From Prorocentrum cordatum (lineage: Eukaryota > Sar > Dinophyceae > Prorocentrales > Prorocentraceae): a stretch of 64,000 bases of DNA. The notes below the pieces were generated by a model. That model was not told the DNA's origin and made no database searches. It saw only the letters and a list, made by a program, of their open reading frames with translations. Every line of letters starts with the position of its first letter. Within the stretch, counting starts at the first letter, position 1. Location of the stretch: contig CAUYUJ010022060.1 of NCBI GenBank assembly GCA_963575745.1, forward strand, positions 30,001-94,000. Reading direction: 5' to 3'. Below, one piece after another: positions 9,366-19,065 of the stretch. Made by a program: the position numbers and the translations under genes.

Positions 9366-10112
9366 CGCAGCAATCCGAAAACACGAGAGATGTCACATGT
9401 TATGGACCTCTTACAAGTCAAAGCTCCACGCGCCGCCATATAGACCACTGCTCCGGCAGGGGGGCGGACCTTGCCGCAGGCACCTATAATTTACATGTTA
9501 GCGATGCGACTGTGCTCGGCGGCCGTGCCGCCCGCATTTTGGGTGCGCCCCGAACTCTCGCATTGGCAATCCCCTCTGTTTGGTTGCGCCGCTGTGCTCG
9601 GGTATCGAAAAAGCATTTACCGCTGACGCGGGCACGCGGCACCAGGGACTTCACTTTTCGAACAAGGAGGGTGGACGAGGTAGGACGACGGACGGTGGAG
9701 CAGGGAGGCAAAGAGGAACGAGGAATAATAAGGGAGGTGGGAAGGGGCGCTCCCCCGCCCGAGCCGCGGACGCTTTCGACACCATCAAGGGGAGGGAAGA
9801 AAGGAAGGGGAACGGAGCAAGGGCGAGGACGACGACGGGAAGCAAAGTGTCCCGGGTCCGCATATAGCCATATGTCTGCGATTCGGGTGCGCGCGCTTTC
9901 TTCGAGGCACTTCAAGCCGGACCCATGCTGAATTCACGAATTCCTCAAAACTGTGTAAACACTCTGTCCTCTGTTCCCTCTCCTATACAACGGCCTCATA
10001 ACAGAGGGGCAGTGGATACCAAGGCAGGTTGGGGCTCTCGGGCCCCTATCGGCGATCAATGGGCGACTGGGGGTCGATGCATCCGCCCCTATGCCTATCC
10101 CCCCCTGTTTTT

Positions 10113-10334
10113 TTAGCAGGGACCGCCCGTCCCGGCATTCCTATAGTCCTACCACGGAAATGCTCCCAGAACCCAAGATTGCTCTAAGGACAAAGACGAT
10201 GCTCTTAGAACATGAACCCGATGTGATAAAACAAGACAGTCCCAACCAGAAATGCTCTAAGATCAGCTCGTGGAATCCACAAAAGGTTCCTAGAGCATTG
10301 CTTGATGGGGCTACAGGCGAGCCGGGAGGCTTCG
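10113..10334 (+). mobile_element. Family B element, copy 2 (right end truncated)
   Basis: AGCAGGGACCGCCCGTCCCG start, the family interior (CCCGATGTG, AAAACAAGACAGTC, CCACAAAAGGTTC) and end GCGAGCCGGGAGGCTTCG. The usual terminal CCACTGCTTGA is missing. The end abuts the first copy of a 27-bp direct repeat. Confidence 0.8.
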
Positions 10335-10729
10335 GATCGCAGGGCACGAGGTGCAAAGCGATCCAAGTGGGACTTCTTCGTCAGTCCAGGTGGGCCTCTT
10401 CCTCCAGCAGGTGGCCGGCGAGGGGCCCGCGGTTGCTCCAGCGCGCTTAGGCGGCTTTGTTGTTTGTTACGTGCGCAGTGGGGGCTCCCATTTTTTTTCG
10501 GTGCGCCGTGCGTCTGTAGCGCCCTGCGCCCCCCCGACGGGCAGGCGCCTGCCCCATCAGACCGACGGGAATCTGGAACGTGGTGGCGTCGATCGGGGGG
10601 CAGGAGGAGGAGGAGGAGGAGGAGGAGGAGGAAGAGGAGGAGGACCCCCCCTTCAACTTATGGTGGTGGTGGTGGAAAGCACGCCCATCAGTTCTTGCCC
10701 CCGATCGCAGGGCACGAGGTGCAGAGCGA
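10335..10729 (+). repeat. 27-bp direct repeat bounding a 341-bp segment
   Basis: GATCGCAGGGCACGAGGTGC begins at 10335 and again at 10703; over 27 bp only one base differs. Between them lies GC-rich DNA with a GGA run (about 10600-10640) and the L-like end GGTGGTGGTGGTGGAAAGC. The long direct repeat resembles those around B copies 4 and 5. Confidence 0.75.
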
Positions 10730-10884
10730 CGAGAGAGGCGGGCGCCAGCGCGCCGGCGGCGAGGAGCAAACCTCGCGCCCGGAGGCGCTGCCGGCGAGCG
10801 GCCCCGGGCCCCAGGGAGGGCCGGCGCGCGGAGGGCCCCCTGTGGAGGAGGTCGCTCCCCGCGGGCTGAGGCTTGAAGCCTGTC

Positions 10885-11078
10885 TCGGGTCGGGCGAAAG
10901 GGGGGGATCACAAAGGGGGGGTTTGAGAATCAGCTCACGTAGCTGATTTTCCCGGCGCCTCCCGGCGCCGGAAGCGGCTATGTATCGAGGAATGGGCCCC
11001 TCGGTGAGGCCGAAACCAGCTGCATGCAGCAAATTTCGTAACCCCCCTTTCCCAATCCCCCCCTTTCGCCCGGCCCGA
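10885..11078 (+). mobile_element. Family H inverted-repeat element, copy 1
   Basis: 194 bp flanked by CTGTC (10880-10884 and 11079-11083). Ends TCGGGTCGGGCGAAAGGGGG and, inverted, TCGGGCCGGGCGAAAGGGGG, with arms of about 38 bp. Inside are AATCAGCT-CACGT-AGCTGATT, CCGGCGCC-TC-CCGGCGCCGG and GCTGCATGCAGC, so the strand is highly self-complementary. Non-coding. Confidence 0.88.
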
Positions 11079-11116
11079 CTGTCGAGAAGGGGCCCGGGGT
11101 GTCCCTGGACGCTTGG

Positions 11117-11305
11117 AGGGGGCCTGGGACACACACACACACACACACACACACATCAATAGGCACAAACAAAACAGCAGGTTCCCCCATCGGTTCCCAT
11201 CTCTTCTGGGCTTTCGTCTTCCCCCCTGCCGCTTCCCACATTCTCCCAGAATTTCTCGGGAAGCAGCGGTTCATTGTGTCTGTGTGTTTCTTGCCCCTCC
11301 TGAGC
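11117..11305 (+). repeat. Family K repeat, copy 2, with (CA)n
   Basis: Begins with (AC)n at 11131-11155, then TTTCGTCTTCCCCCC and GTTCATTGTGTCTGTGTGTT as in copies 1 and 3. 11306-11620 is GC-rich with nothing recognised. Confidence 0.7.
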
Positions 11306-11623
11306 GCTGCTCGTCGTGAGTGCGAGGCCGGAGGCGCGAGGCTGCAGCGCCGCGGCACTGGCGGACGAGAGCGCGGCCGCACAAGGCCCCGTGGTGGCCG
11401 TGACTTTGGCCGCGGCGAGGCGCTCTGCGCGAGGCCGCTCCCGCCTGCGCTCGGCGCGCCGCGCGGGGCTCGGGCGGGCGCCTCTCTTCTCGCCCTGGCT
11501 GGGGCGTCGCGGAGGCCACTGGGCCCTGTGGTGGGCGCAAGTCGTGGCCGGCGGCATGTGCCTCCGGCCTGCTGGAAGGTTGTTTCGGCGTCTTCGGAGT
11601 AGATCCCAAAAAACTTTTGAGAT

Positions 11624-11785
11624 CGGAGGGGCCCAGGGGCACACAAGTAGAAGCACACGCAGATCCCAGGATGCCCCATATTTGTCCATTTCTCGTCTTC
11701 CCACCCCTTCCCAGATGTTCGCGAAATTATTGTCCTGGGAATCGACGATTGATTGTGTCTGTGTGTTTTTGTTACCTCCGGAGAG
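11624..11785 (+). repeat. Family K repeat, copy 3
   Basis: CGGAGGGGCCCAGGGGCACA start, TTTCTCGTCTTCCCACCCC core, and GATTGATTGTGTCTGTGTGT end, matching copy 1. Confidence 0.7.
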
Positions 11786-11969
11786 AAGGCCGCGGGGCCT
11801 TCGAGACTTCTGGGAAGGCCCAAGGCCCGCCCCTTCTCACTCCCGCCCGGGCTCGCCACCGAAGAGGAGCCCCTGGCCCAAGGCTGCCCCCCGCGTTCCG
11901 CTCCATGTTGGAGCCCCTGGGGCTCCCTGGACCTCGCGAGGGGTGCTCCTTGGGGCCGCCCCTGGGCGC

Positions 11970-12130
11970 CTCCTTGGGATATCCGTGGAAATCCTTGGGG
12001 CCGCCCCTGGCGAAATCCTTGGGATATCCTTGGATATCCTTGGGATATCTTTGGAAATCCTTGGGATGTCCTTGGATATCCTTGGAAATCCTTGGGGCCG
12101 CCTTGGAGATCTTTGGACATCCTCGGAGGT
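11970..12130 (+). repeat. Short tandem repeat TCCTTGGGATATC
   Basis: Irregular 10-12 bp units, including AAATCCTTGGGATATCC and TTGGATATCCTTGG. Interspersed CTTGGGGCCGCC links it to the R-like half palindrome at about 12170-12255. Confidence 0.85.
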
Positions 12131-12264
12131 CCTGTCCAAGGAGGCCGTGGGGGCCTCCCTGGGGATTCTTGGGGGGGCCGCCCCTGGCGCGCTCCGCGCG
12201 GCAGGGCGGGGGGCTCGGCGCGGGTCCAGGAGATCCACGCGCAAGGTCGAACGCTCGTACCTAA

Positions 12265-12537
12265 ACAGCTCCTCCCTCCCTCCCTCCCTCCCTCCCTCCC
12301 TCCTCCCTCCCTCCCTCCCCCTCCTCCTCCTCCTCTCCTCCTCCTCCTCCTCCTCTCCTCCTCCTCCTCCTCCTCCTCCTCCTCCTCCTCCTCCTCCTCC
12401 TCCTCCTCCTCCTCCTCCTCCTCCTCCTCCTCCTCCTCCTCCTCCTCCTCCTCCTCCTCCTCCTCCTCCTCCTCCTCCTCCTCCTCCTCCTCCTCCTCCT
12501 CCTCCTCCTCCTCCTCCTCCTCCTCCTCCTCCTCCTC
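12265..12537 (+). repeat. (TCCC)n then (TCC)n microsatellite
   Basis: TCCC repeats, then about 200 bp of almost pure CTC/TCC. It produces poly-Glu, poly-Pro, poly-Ser, poly-Arg and poly-Gly ORFs in all frames, none of them genes. Confidence 0.97.
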
Positions 12538-12547
12538 CGCGGAAGCT

Positions 12548-12732
12548 CGAACGAGCAACACACACCCATACCCATAGGGGGGTCGTTGGGAGGAGGACTG
12601 GCTATCGCTATGGGTGCGGGTTGTCGGACCCCGGGGAACGCTCCCGCTCGAGCGGGGAGCCCCATCCGACAACACGCACCCATAGCCCTCTCCGACCCCC
12701 CCCTATGGGTATGGGTGTATGTTGTTCGTTCG
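12548..12732. mobile_element. Large imperfect palindrome P
   Basis: Left arm CGAACGAGCAACACACACCC, ATACCCATAGGGGGG, GCTATGGGTGCGGGTTGTCGG; the right arm carries the complement in reverse order, ending GTATGTTGTTCGTTCG. The centre GCTCCCGCTCGAGCGGGGAGC is nearly perfect. The whole 185 bp could fold as one hairpin. No clear flanking duplication. Confidence 0.82.
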
Positions 12733-12784
12733 TCAGAGAGACTTCTCTGAATTTGTAGTGCGACGAAATCTGTACATAATCCTC

Positions 12785-12894
12785 TGCTCCCTCCATCCTG
12801 AACCCAGCAGTGGTGTACACACCACGACCTCCTGGCTTGGCCAGGAGGGCGTATACACAGCTCCTGGGTTAAGGATAGGCCTGGCCAGGGAGCA
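12785..12894. other. Palindrome O
   Basis: TGCTCCCT...CCTGAACCCAG...TGGTGTACAC...CCTCCTGGC, TTGG loop, then CCAGGAGG...GTATACAC...CTGGGTTAAG...CAGGGAGCA. A second AGCAGTGGCGATA-like end occurs at 13965-13977. 12895-13137 has nothing recognised. Confidence 0.75.
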
Positions 12895-13137
12895 GTGGCT
12901 ATAAAGCCGCAGGCCCCCTTGTGGGACCACCAGGCTGAGGGCCCAAGTGTGCTGCTCCCTGCACCAATTGCCATTTCAAGTCTGCTATAATACTGTCCTC
13001 TCTTCTGCTTATCATTGCAAGTTGTTGAAGTCTGCGCGAGAGGGGGGATCCCCAAACTGGCCGGTTATCACGCACGGATCGCGTTCCCTAAACTCCTGGG
13101 GTGGCGTGGGTGGGACACGTAAAAATACATTGGATTC

Positions 13138-13304
13138 GCGCCCCGAGGCCATAATCCCGAGTAACTTACACAATGTTCGCAACCCCGAGGCCACAAACCC
13201 TTGCAGATTCCGCAATGTTTGCGTCCCCGAGGCAACCAACACCCGTACATTACGCAAGACTCGCGTCCCCGAAGCCATAAACCTTCGCACAGTAGACCGC
13301 ATGT
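13138..13304 (+). repeat. 42-bp tandem repeat, four units
   Basis: Units start at 13138, 13179, 13221 and 13263 with GCGTCCCCGAGGCCA and contain ACGCAATGTTC-like ends. Since 42 is divisible by three, an open frame runs through with VPEATN-type 14-residue periods, but no start, homolog or flanking gene supports coding. Confidence 0.85.
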
Positions 13305-13314
13305 GCACTGCCGA

Positions 13315-13790
13315 GGCCAAGAGTGCTCCAAGGCGCCCGAAGTTTACGATGGTTTTTGAAGGATTTCGGCCTCTCGCAGTTTCGGCCTTCCGACGCTCCA
13401 AGACAGCTCAAGAAGCTCCCAAGACCGCCACAAGACAGCCCAGGACGCCTCAAAGAGGGCCCCGAGACAGCCCAAGAGGGCTCCAATATGGCCCAAGAAG
13501 CGCTCAAGACGGCCAAAGAGGGCCCCAAGACGGCCCCAAGAGGGGCCCAAGCAGGGGACCACAAATCGAATATTCGATAGTCGTGCCGCCACGAGAAGCC
13601 CCTAGAAGGCCCCTGGAGGCCACTCAAAGGGCCCCAAGAGGCCGAAAGCCGAGAGGCTCCCCACGACACCCCAACACTGATACGAGAGGCCTCAGACCCA
13701 CAACCCGGGCACGGTGGTGGAATGGGCCGAAGGCCACGAGGATAGCACCAACGTCTCATAAATGAGCTGATGATTCCGATCCGCCCCCGC
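13315..13790 (+). repeat. J repeat block with linker
   Basis: Degenerate CCAAGA/GGCCC units, a TTTCGGCCTTCCGACGCTCC header near 13380 and the linker GGGCACGGTGGTGGAATGGG near 13707. 13791-14045 shows nothing recognised apart from alternating TACATGTAT near 14005-14035. Confidence 0.75.
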
Positions 13791-14045
13791 ATGATGCTCC
13801 CAGATGCGCCAAGACAGCGCCGAGGCGCGCCGACACGACTCTCAGATATCCCAGTATGATCGAGGGGGCCGGCGGCGGGGGGCGAAGTCCTGACGGACAC
13901 ATGTGTGTACACATACATAGAATCCATACATGCATTTGTAGATATGAATGCGGGTGTGGCCAGTGAGCAGTGGCGATACATATTTAGATATATACGTAAT
14001 ATGTAAATGTATACACATGTATTATACATGTATTAGAACTAAACA

Positions 14046-14058
14046 AAGCGAGAGAGAG

Positions 14059-14089
<31 letters not shown>

Positions 14090-14170
14090 AAAAAAAAAAA
14101 AAAAGAAAGAAAGAGAGGGAGAGAGAGAAAGAGAGAGAGAGAGAGGGAGAGAGAGAGAGGGAGGGAGACA
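14046..14170 (+). repeat. (GA)n tract with A run
   Basis: GAGAGA runs around an A-rich stretch at 14088-14104. 14171-14414 is GC-rich with no supported feature. Confidence 0.9.
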
Positions 14171-14414
14171 AAAAAACGATCTCGCCGCCCGAATCTGAGC
14201 ATATCGTCTTCAACCGACATGCAACCAAACAAAACAAAAACGATGGAGGGCCCGAGGCCGTCTCGAAGGGCCCGCCGCCGCTCGCCGTCGCATGGCGGCG
14301 GCGCCACGGCCCCGCGGGGAGCTCCCTGTGCGGGCGGGCCCCGGGCCTCCCGGCTCCTCCTGCGCCGGCCGGCGCGGAGCGAGGCGCCCCCGTGCGTGGG
14401 CCCGAGCCTCGGGC

Positions 14415-14648
14415 GTCGTTCCCTTCGGGTGTCGAGGGGTGTATGCCCAACTGGGGGTGGTAATTTTGTGGGGGTCTCGAAGCGGATGGGGATGGGGATG
14501 GGGATCGGTTCAACGATACCGACTATCCCCCCCCCCCTTCGCTTGGCCCGATAGGATGAGAGGGGTCCAGGTGCCCAGGTGCTGGAAAACCTTGACGCCA
14601 GTCGGTACCCGATCCTCAGCACGGCAGGAGCGGCGGGTGGACACTGCC
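14415..14648 (+). repeat. Segment E1: duplicate of 16005-16227 (G right part, H right end, flank)
   Basis: Begins GTCGTTCCCTTCGGGTGTCG, runs through GGGGTGTATGCCCAACTGGG, the G right arm (GGATCGGTTCAACGATACCG), the H right end (CTATCCCCC...GCTTGGCCCGATA), and a flank ending CGGCAGGAGCGGCGGG. It lacks the G left arm. It provides the empty site for B copy 3 (GGGTGGACACTGCC). Confidence 0.85.
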
Positions 14649-14804
14649 TACCAGCCTGGAACGTATCCCTATCCCTATGCTGGGCATCTCCTCATCACGA
14701 TGCCGATCTTGGGGATTCCCTTCTTTTTTGTGGGCGGATCCATCAGCTTGTCATCGCCTTTTGGCGTGTCAATCTCAGGGATAGGGATAAGTTCGAGGCT
14801 GGTG
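14649..14804 (+). mobile_element. Family F element, copy 1 (uninterrupted)
   Basis: 156 bp. Ends TACCAGCCTGGAACGTATCC and, inverted, TCACCAGCCTCGAACTTATC, with terminal repeats of about 28 bp including CCCTATCCCT. It carries no A insertion and so serves as the empty site for A copy 2. No flanking duplication identified. Confidence 0.87.
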
Positions 14805-14915
14805 AAAATAGGGGGTTCAAAATGGGGGGGGGGGGGGGCGGCAGGTGCACGTCTCGGGCCCAAAAGCCCCCCCTTGGGGGCCCCGGAGGGCCCCTTTCTC
14901 AGGGGCTCTCAAGGG

Positions 14916-15092
14916 CCCGGGGATGGACAGACCTCCCTTCAGCAAAACGTGGTTGATTGAGTGAAAACGACCTCTGGCCCAAACCTGGCGGGCGCAAGCC
15001 TGGGACATGACGGCCGCGGCGCCCTCTCGAGAGCCGAAAACGGACAAGTCACTGATCGTCGTGTCGGGGTAAGGAGGTCTGTCCACCCCCGA
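14916..15092 (+). mobile_element. Family A element, copy 5
   Basis: Ends GGGGATGGACAGACCTCCCTT and, inverted, GGGGGTGGACAGACCTCCTT; AAGGG lies at 14911-14915 and 15093-15097, with one extra C at the left junction. The internal ATTGAGTG replaces the usual TTAGTG. 15093-15590 is GC-rich with nothing recognised. Confidence 0.87.
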
Positions 15093-15589
15093 AAGGGCCC
15101 CCTCAATGCGTCGCCCCCCCGTTTGACGCAGCGCCCCAGAGCCATGGCGCTGCCAGCCACTGGGCGCTGGAAGGTGGGGCACATGGCCGAGAACTTGCAC
15201 ACTGGGCGCCAGACACGAGCTCTGATGCCCAGCCGCGGCACCTGCTGCTCCCCCAAAGACTTCTGCAAAGGGCCAGGCCACAGGACGCCTTCCACAAGAG
15301 TCCCAATCCCGAGACACCAGGGCGTCCATGGACTTTTTTGTAGGCCTGGGAGCATCACGCTTTCCATGGCAGGACCCTCAAAAATTAGGAAACCCAGGGC
15401 CCCCTGGAGGCAAGCAGGGCATTTCTTGGCATGGGTCTCCACTGCACATCACCCCCAGCCAGGACGGCTCGACGCAAGGATATCGTCGGTCCAGCCAGGT
15501 TCAGTTGCTCCTTACTTGTTTCGTTTCGCCCGCTCGCCCGCGCGCCCTTCCTCTCTTTCGCCCGCACGGTGCTCAGCGACGACGGCGAA

Positions 15590-15780
15590 GAATGAAGACG
15601 ACGTCAACGACGACAACGACGACGACAACAAGGCCCATGCCAGATGGTCCCCGGGGGCCAGGCGCGATGGGCGGAGGAGGGACAGGAGCAGAGGTAGCAG
15701 GAGAGATGGAAGGACGCAGAAGATGAGGGAGAGGAGGATCCGGAGGAGGGACAGGAAGAGGGACAGGATTGGGGGGAACG
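15590..15780 (+). repeat. GACGACAAC and GGA-rich low complexity
   Basis: ACGACGACAACAA-type triplets then AGGAGGGACAGGA purine-rich units. Not coding. Confidence 0.7.
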
Positions 15781-15805
15781 AAGGGGCAGGACAGCAGAGG
15801 GCAGG

Positions 15806-16140
15806 GTAGAGAATCAGCTCACGTGGCTGGTTTCCCTGACGCCTCCTGGCGCCGGGAGGCGCCCAAGCATCGAGGAGTGGGCCCGGCGGCGGGGCCAAAA
15901 CCAGCTGCACGCAGCAGATTCCGACGCCCCCCCCTTTCCCTATCTGAGTATCGTTCAACCGATCCCCATCCCCAGCCGATTTACCCCCCCAGATGGGGAT
16001 TTAGGTCGTTCCCTTCGGGTTTCGAGGGGTGTATGCCCAACTGGGGGTGGTAATTTGGTGGGGGTCTCGAAGCGGATGGGGATAGGGATGGGATCGGTTA
16101 AATGATACCGACTATCCCCCCCCTTTCGCTTGGCCCGATA
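15806..16140 (+). mobile_element. Family H element, copy 3, split by G
   Basis: GAGAATCAGCTCACGTGGCT to CAGCTGCACGCAGCAGATT matches H1 and H2. The right end CCCCCCCTTTCGCTTGGCCC lies beyond the G insertion (15945-16111). The left terminal arm is lost. Confidence 0.82.
15945..16111 (+). mobile_element. Family G inverted-repeat element inserted in H3
   Basis: 167 bp, ends TGAGTATCGTTCAACC and, inverted, TCGGTATCATTTAACC, flanked by CTATC (15940-15944 and 16112-16116). H1 and H2 carry the uninterrupted sequence CCCTTTCCCAATCCCCCCC at the same place. Non-coding. Confidence 0.87.
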
Positions 16141-16227
16141 GGATGAGGGATCCAGGGGCCCAAGTGCTGGAAAACCTTGACGCCAGTCGGTACCCGATCC
16201 TCAGCACGGCAGGAGCGGCGGGGGGAC
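16005..16227 (+). repeat. Segment E2: duplicate of 14415-14641
   Basis: Same order as E1 (G right part, H right end, flank). It is interrupted at its right edge by B copy 3 and resumes with GGGACACTGCC at 16464. Confidence 0.85.
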
Positions 16228-16463
16228 TTGAGCAGGGACCGACTGTCCTGGCAATCCTTTAGTCATACCACGACATTTTCTGAGAACCCAGAAACGGTTC
16301 TAAGAACAAAAAAGCAGTGTTCTGAGAACATAAACCCGATGTGCTGAAACAAGCCAGCCCCAGCCAGAAATGTTCTAAGAGCAGTTCGTGGGAGCCACAA
16401 AAGGCTCTTAGAACATTGTTCGGTGGGGCTATAGGCGAGCCGGGACGTCTCGCCACTGCTCGA
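16228..16463 (+). mobile_element. Family B element, copy 3
   Basis: Starts TTGAGCAGGGACCGACTGTC and ends CGTCTCGCCACTGCTCGA. GGGAC flanks it on both sides (16223-16227 and 16464-16468). The E1 copy reads straight through as GGTGGACACTGCC, consistent with a duplication of about 5 bp. Confidence 0.83.
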
Positions 16464-16639
16464 GGGACACTGCCGGCGGAGCGGCGGCCACCCGCCCTGG
16501 GCCCCCGCCTCGTCGTCGGAGGCGTCGCCGCCGGCGCCCTTGGGCGCGCGGCGCGGGCGGAAACGCCTCCCCCCTCCGACAGCTCGAGGCCCTCCTGCGC
16601 GCCCTCGTCGTCCTCCTTCTTCGGTCCTCCGCGCCCTCC

Positions 16640-16790
16640 CCGTGCTCCTCCTGGTCCTCCTCCTCCCCCTCCTCCTCCTCCTCCTCCTCCTCCTCCTCCT
16701 CGTCCTCCTCCATCCCCTCCTCCTCCTCCTCCTCCTCCTCTTCCTCCTCCTCCTCCTCCGCAATATCCTCCTCTATCTCCCCCTCCATCT
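16640..16790 (+). repeat. (TCC)n microsatellite
   Basis: TCCTCC runs; the opposite-strand frame gives a poly-Glu stretch. 16800-17480 is less repetitive, with short open frames on both strands; I cannot support any as a gene. Confidence 0.9.
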
Positions 16791-17479
16791 CTTCCACTGC
16801 CACCCTGAAGAGCGCAGGTCGCACGAGCTGAACATGCCCCAAGTGATAGCATCGCCGTAGCGCGGCGGAGAAAGCTCGGCAGACGGCATCATCCCTTCTC
16901 GGACTGCATCGGCAGCTCCTCGTCCTCCGCACGGCCTCTCCCCACTCGCACGCCATCTGCCGCTGCACGCGGCTACTGTCGGGACTGGCGGACACATTGC
17001 CAGCGGCCACGACTGCCAGAGGCAACTTGGGCCGCTCCTTGGCCCCGCGTGCCTCTCACAAGAAGGTGTAATATAGATGCCGCCCGCGCTAGATGTGATA
17101 TACAAGGAACTATGCAGCAGATGTGTTAATTTGGTCTCGGTTCTCCAACTGACTAGTAAACCCGAGGGAGTTGCTCCCCTCCTACTTCAGACAAACAATT
17201 TTTCTCCTGGTCGTCAACCAACGTGTGTGAGAAAAGTGGACTCCACGGCGAGCAGAAACCGCCAGGCGAGCGGAATGAATCTACAACCTGCACAACAACG
17301 CGTTGGTCAAAAGGGCCCCTTCCGCAAAAATCCCCTGGCCACCAAGTCAGCCGTAAGACAAGCAGTACCTCAGAAACACATAATGACCACCGTGCTCCTG
17401 CTCACCATCTGCCGATTTTCCCCTCCCGCCCATCCTCTCAAACATCCACTCTGGATTGTCACTGTCGCCGAGACAAGCC

Positions 17480-18120
17480 AGGCCAAGAAGCTCCAGGAGG
17501 CACCCAAGAGGCCCAGAAGAGGCCCCAGGAGGCCCTGAAGAGGTCCCCCCGCGAGCGGTCCCAAAGCTCATAAAGGTTGCAAGGCGGACCTGGAGCGCCC
17601 CAAGAGGCCCCAAAGACGGTCCAAAAAGGTCGAAATCGCCGAACGATCAATCCAAGACGCCCAATCTATAACCTCCAGACGGCCCAAGAGGCCTCCAAGA
17701 CACCCAAAGAGGCCCCCAAGAACATTTACAAGAGGACCCCAATAGGAAAATTGAATCGACGTTCCGTAGGTGTTGTAAGATGTTGACGTTCCCGCCATTT
17801 CGGTGTCTTGACACTCCAAGACGCAGGCCCCCAATATCGCCCCAAGACGGCCCAAGATGCCTCCAAGAAAGCCCCAAATGGACCCCAGAGGGTTCTGATA
17901 GGGTGCCAAACAGGGGGACCAACACGGACATTCCTAGTCCTCGGCCCCAGGAGGCTCCATGGAGGCCCCTAGAGGCCCCAAGGGGCCTCCGAGAGGCCCC
18001 CAAGCAGCCCCAAGAAGCCCCAAGAGGCCCCCAAGAGGCTCCCGAGAGGCCCCGAAGTGGTTTCCGAGAGGCACCAAAACTACCTACCAGAGGCCCCCGA
18101 GAGCTCTCCGAAAAGACCCG
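17480..18120 (+). repeat. J repeat block, two arrays
   Basis: CCAAGAGGCCC units at 17480-17740 and 17815-18120, separated by a linker containing GACGTTCCCGCCATTTCGGT and GACACTCCAAGACGC, seen in variant form at 35475 and 43567. Confidence 0.75.
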
Positions 18121-18129
18121 AGTACTTTG

Positions 18130-18186
18130 ACCCACGTCAGCGTGGTCGTCGTGGTCGTGGTCGTGGTCGTCGTCGTCGTCGTCGCA

Positions 18187-18239
<53 letters not shown>

Positions 18240-18266
18240 CGTCGCGGCCGCCGCCGCCGCCGCCAC

Positions 18267-18302
<36 letters not shown>

Positions 18303-18303
18303 G

Positions 18304-18337
<34 letters not shown>

Positions 18338-18388
18338 TCGTCGTCGTCGTCGCCGTCGCGGCCGCCGCCGCCGCCGTCGCAACCACCG

Positions 18389-18422
<34 letters not shown>

Positions 18423-18475
18423 GGCCGCCGCCGCCGCCGCCGCCGTCGTCGTCGTCGACGTCGTCGGGCCGCGTC
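18130..18475 (+). repeat. (GTC)n / (GCC)n compound microsatellite
   Basis: Alternating blocks of CGTCGT and GCCGCC triplets. ORFs of Arg, Val/Ala, Thr/Ala or Asp runs are artefacts. 18476-18795 has nothing recognised. Confidence 0.95.
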
Positions 18476-18799
18476 TGAAGCGTCGGAGCGGCGTCGCGGC
18501 AAAGTGACGATCGCAGCGAAGCAAAGATTTTGGGATGTTCAACATGCGAGGCTCGAGCCACGATGTCGCTGCACATGTTGCAGAACATCTCCTCTCTTGC
18601 TCGCCGCCCAATCCCGCGGAACGACAAGGCGTCGTCGTCGCCGCCGCCGTCGTCGTTGTCGTCGTTGCCCAAAAAACTAAGGGCGACCTCAGCGTCAAAG
18701 CTGCTACTGTGCGGCCGCGAGGATCCTATCGCCTCTCGTCCGCCCTCTCTTCGTGGAAGCAATGTTGAACCTCTAGCGGACCGTTTGTGAGCGTTTAGG

Positions 18800-19065
18800 G
18801 TGTTCTTTCGGCCCTAGCGAGGCCTCTCGGGGCCCCATTGAGCCTTGCGGGGCGCTGCGTGGACTGTCCCGGGGCCGTCTTTGGCCATCTTGGGCGCCTC
18901 GTGGGCCGCCTTGGGGCCAGTTTAGGCTGTCGTGGGCTCCTCTTGAGCCCCACTTAGGGTCCTCTTTGGCCGTCTTGGGCGCCTCTTCGGCCGTCTGGAA
19001 CCGTTTGGGGCCCTCTTGGGGCAATCGGGGAGGCTCCTTGGGCCGTCTTGGGCATTTCGAAAAGC
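18800..19065 (-). repeat. J repeat block, reverse orientation
   Basis: TCTTGGGCCGTCTTGGG-type units, the complement of other J blocks. The only clearly reversed J block in the window. 19066-19640 holds short open frames only. Confidence 0.75.

Noticed and set aside
10978-12675. 565-residue open frame with a long poly-Glu run
   Set aside because: The Glu run is the antisense of the TCC microsatellite at 12265-12537; the rest spans K, H and R-like repeats, and other frames are equally open.
13138-13304. CRISPR-like direct repeats
   Set aside because: The repeats are degenerate over the whole 42 bp with no unique spacers and no cas genes, and the DNA is eukaryotic.
12947-13765. 272-residue plus-strand frame
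   Set aside because: Made of the 42-bp tandem repeat followed by J repeats; Pro/Arg/Gln low complexity.
16429-17025. Minus-strand frame with an acidic run and a non-repetitive N-terminus
   Set aside because: The acidic part is TCC repeat. The N-terminal 90 residues have no motif I recognise and no supported start or splice sites.
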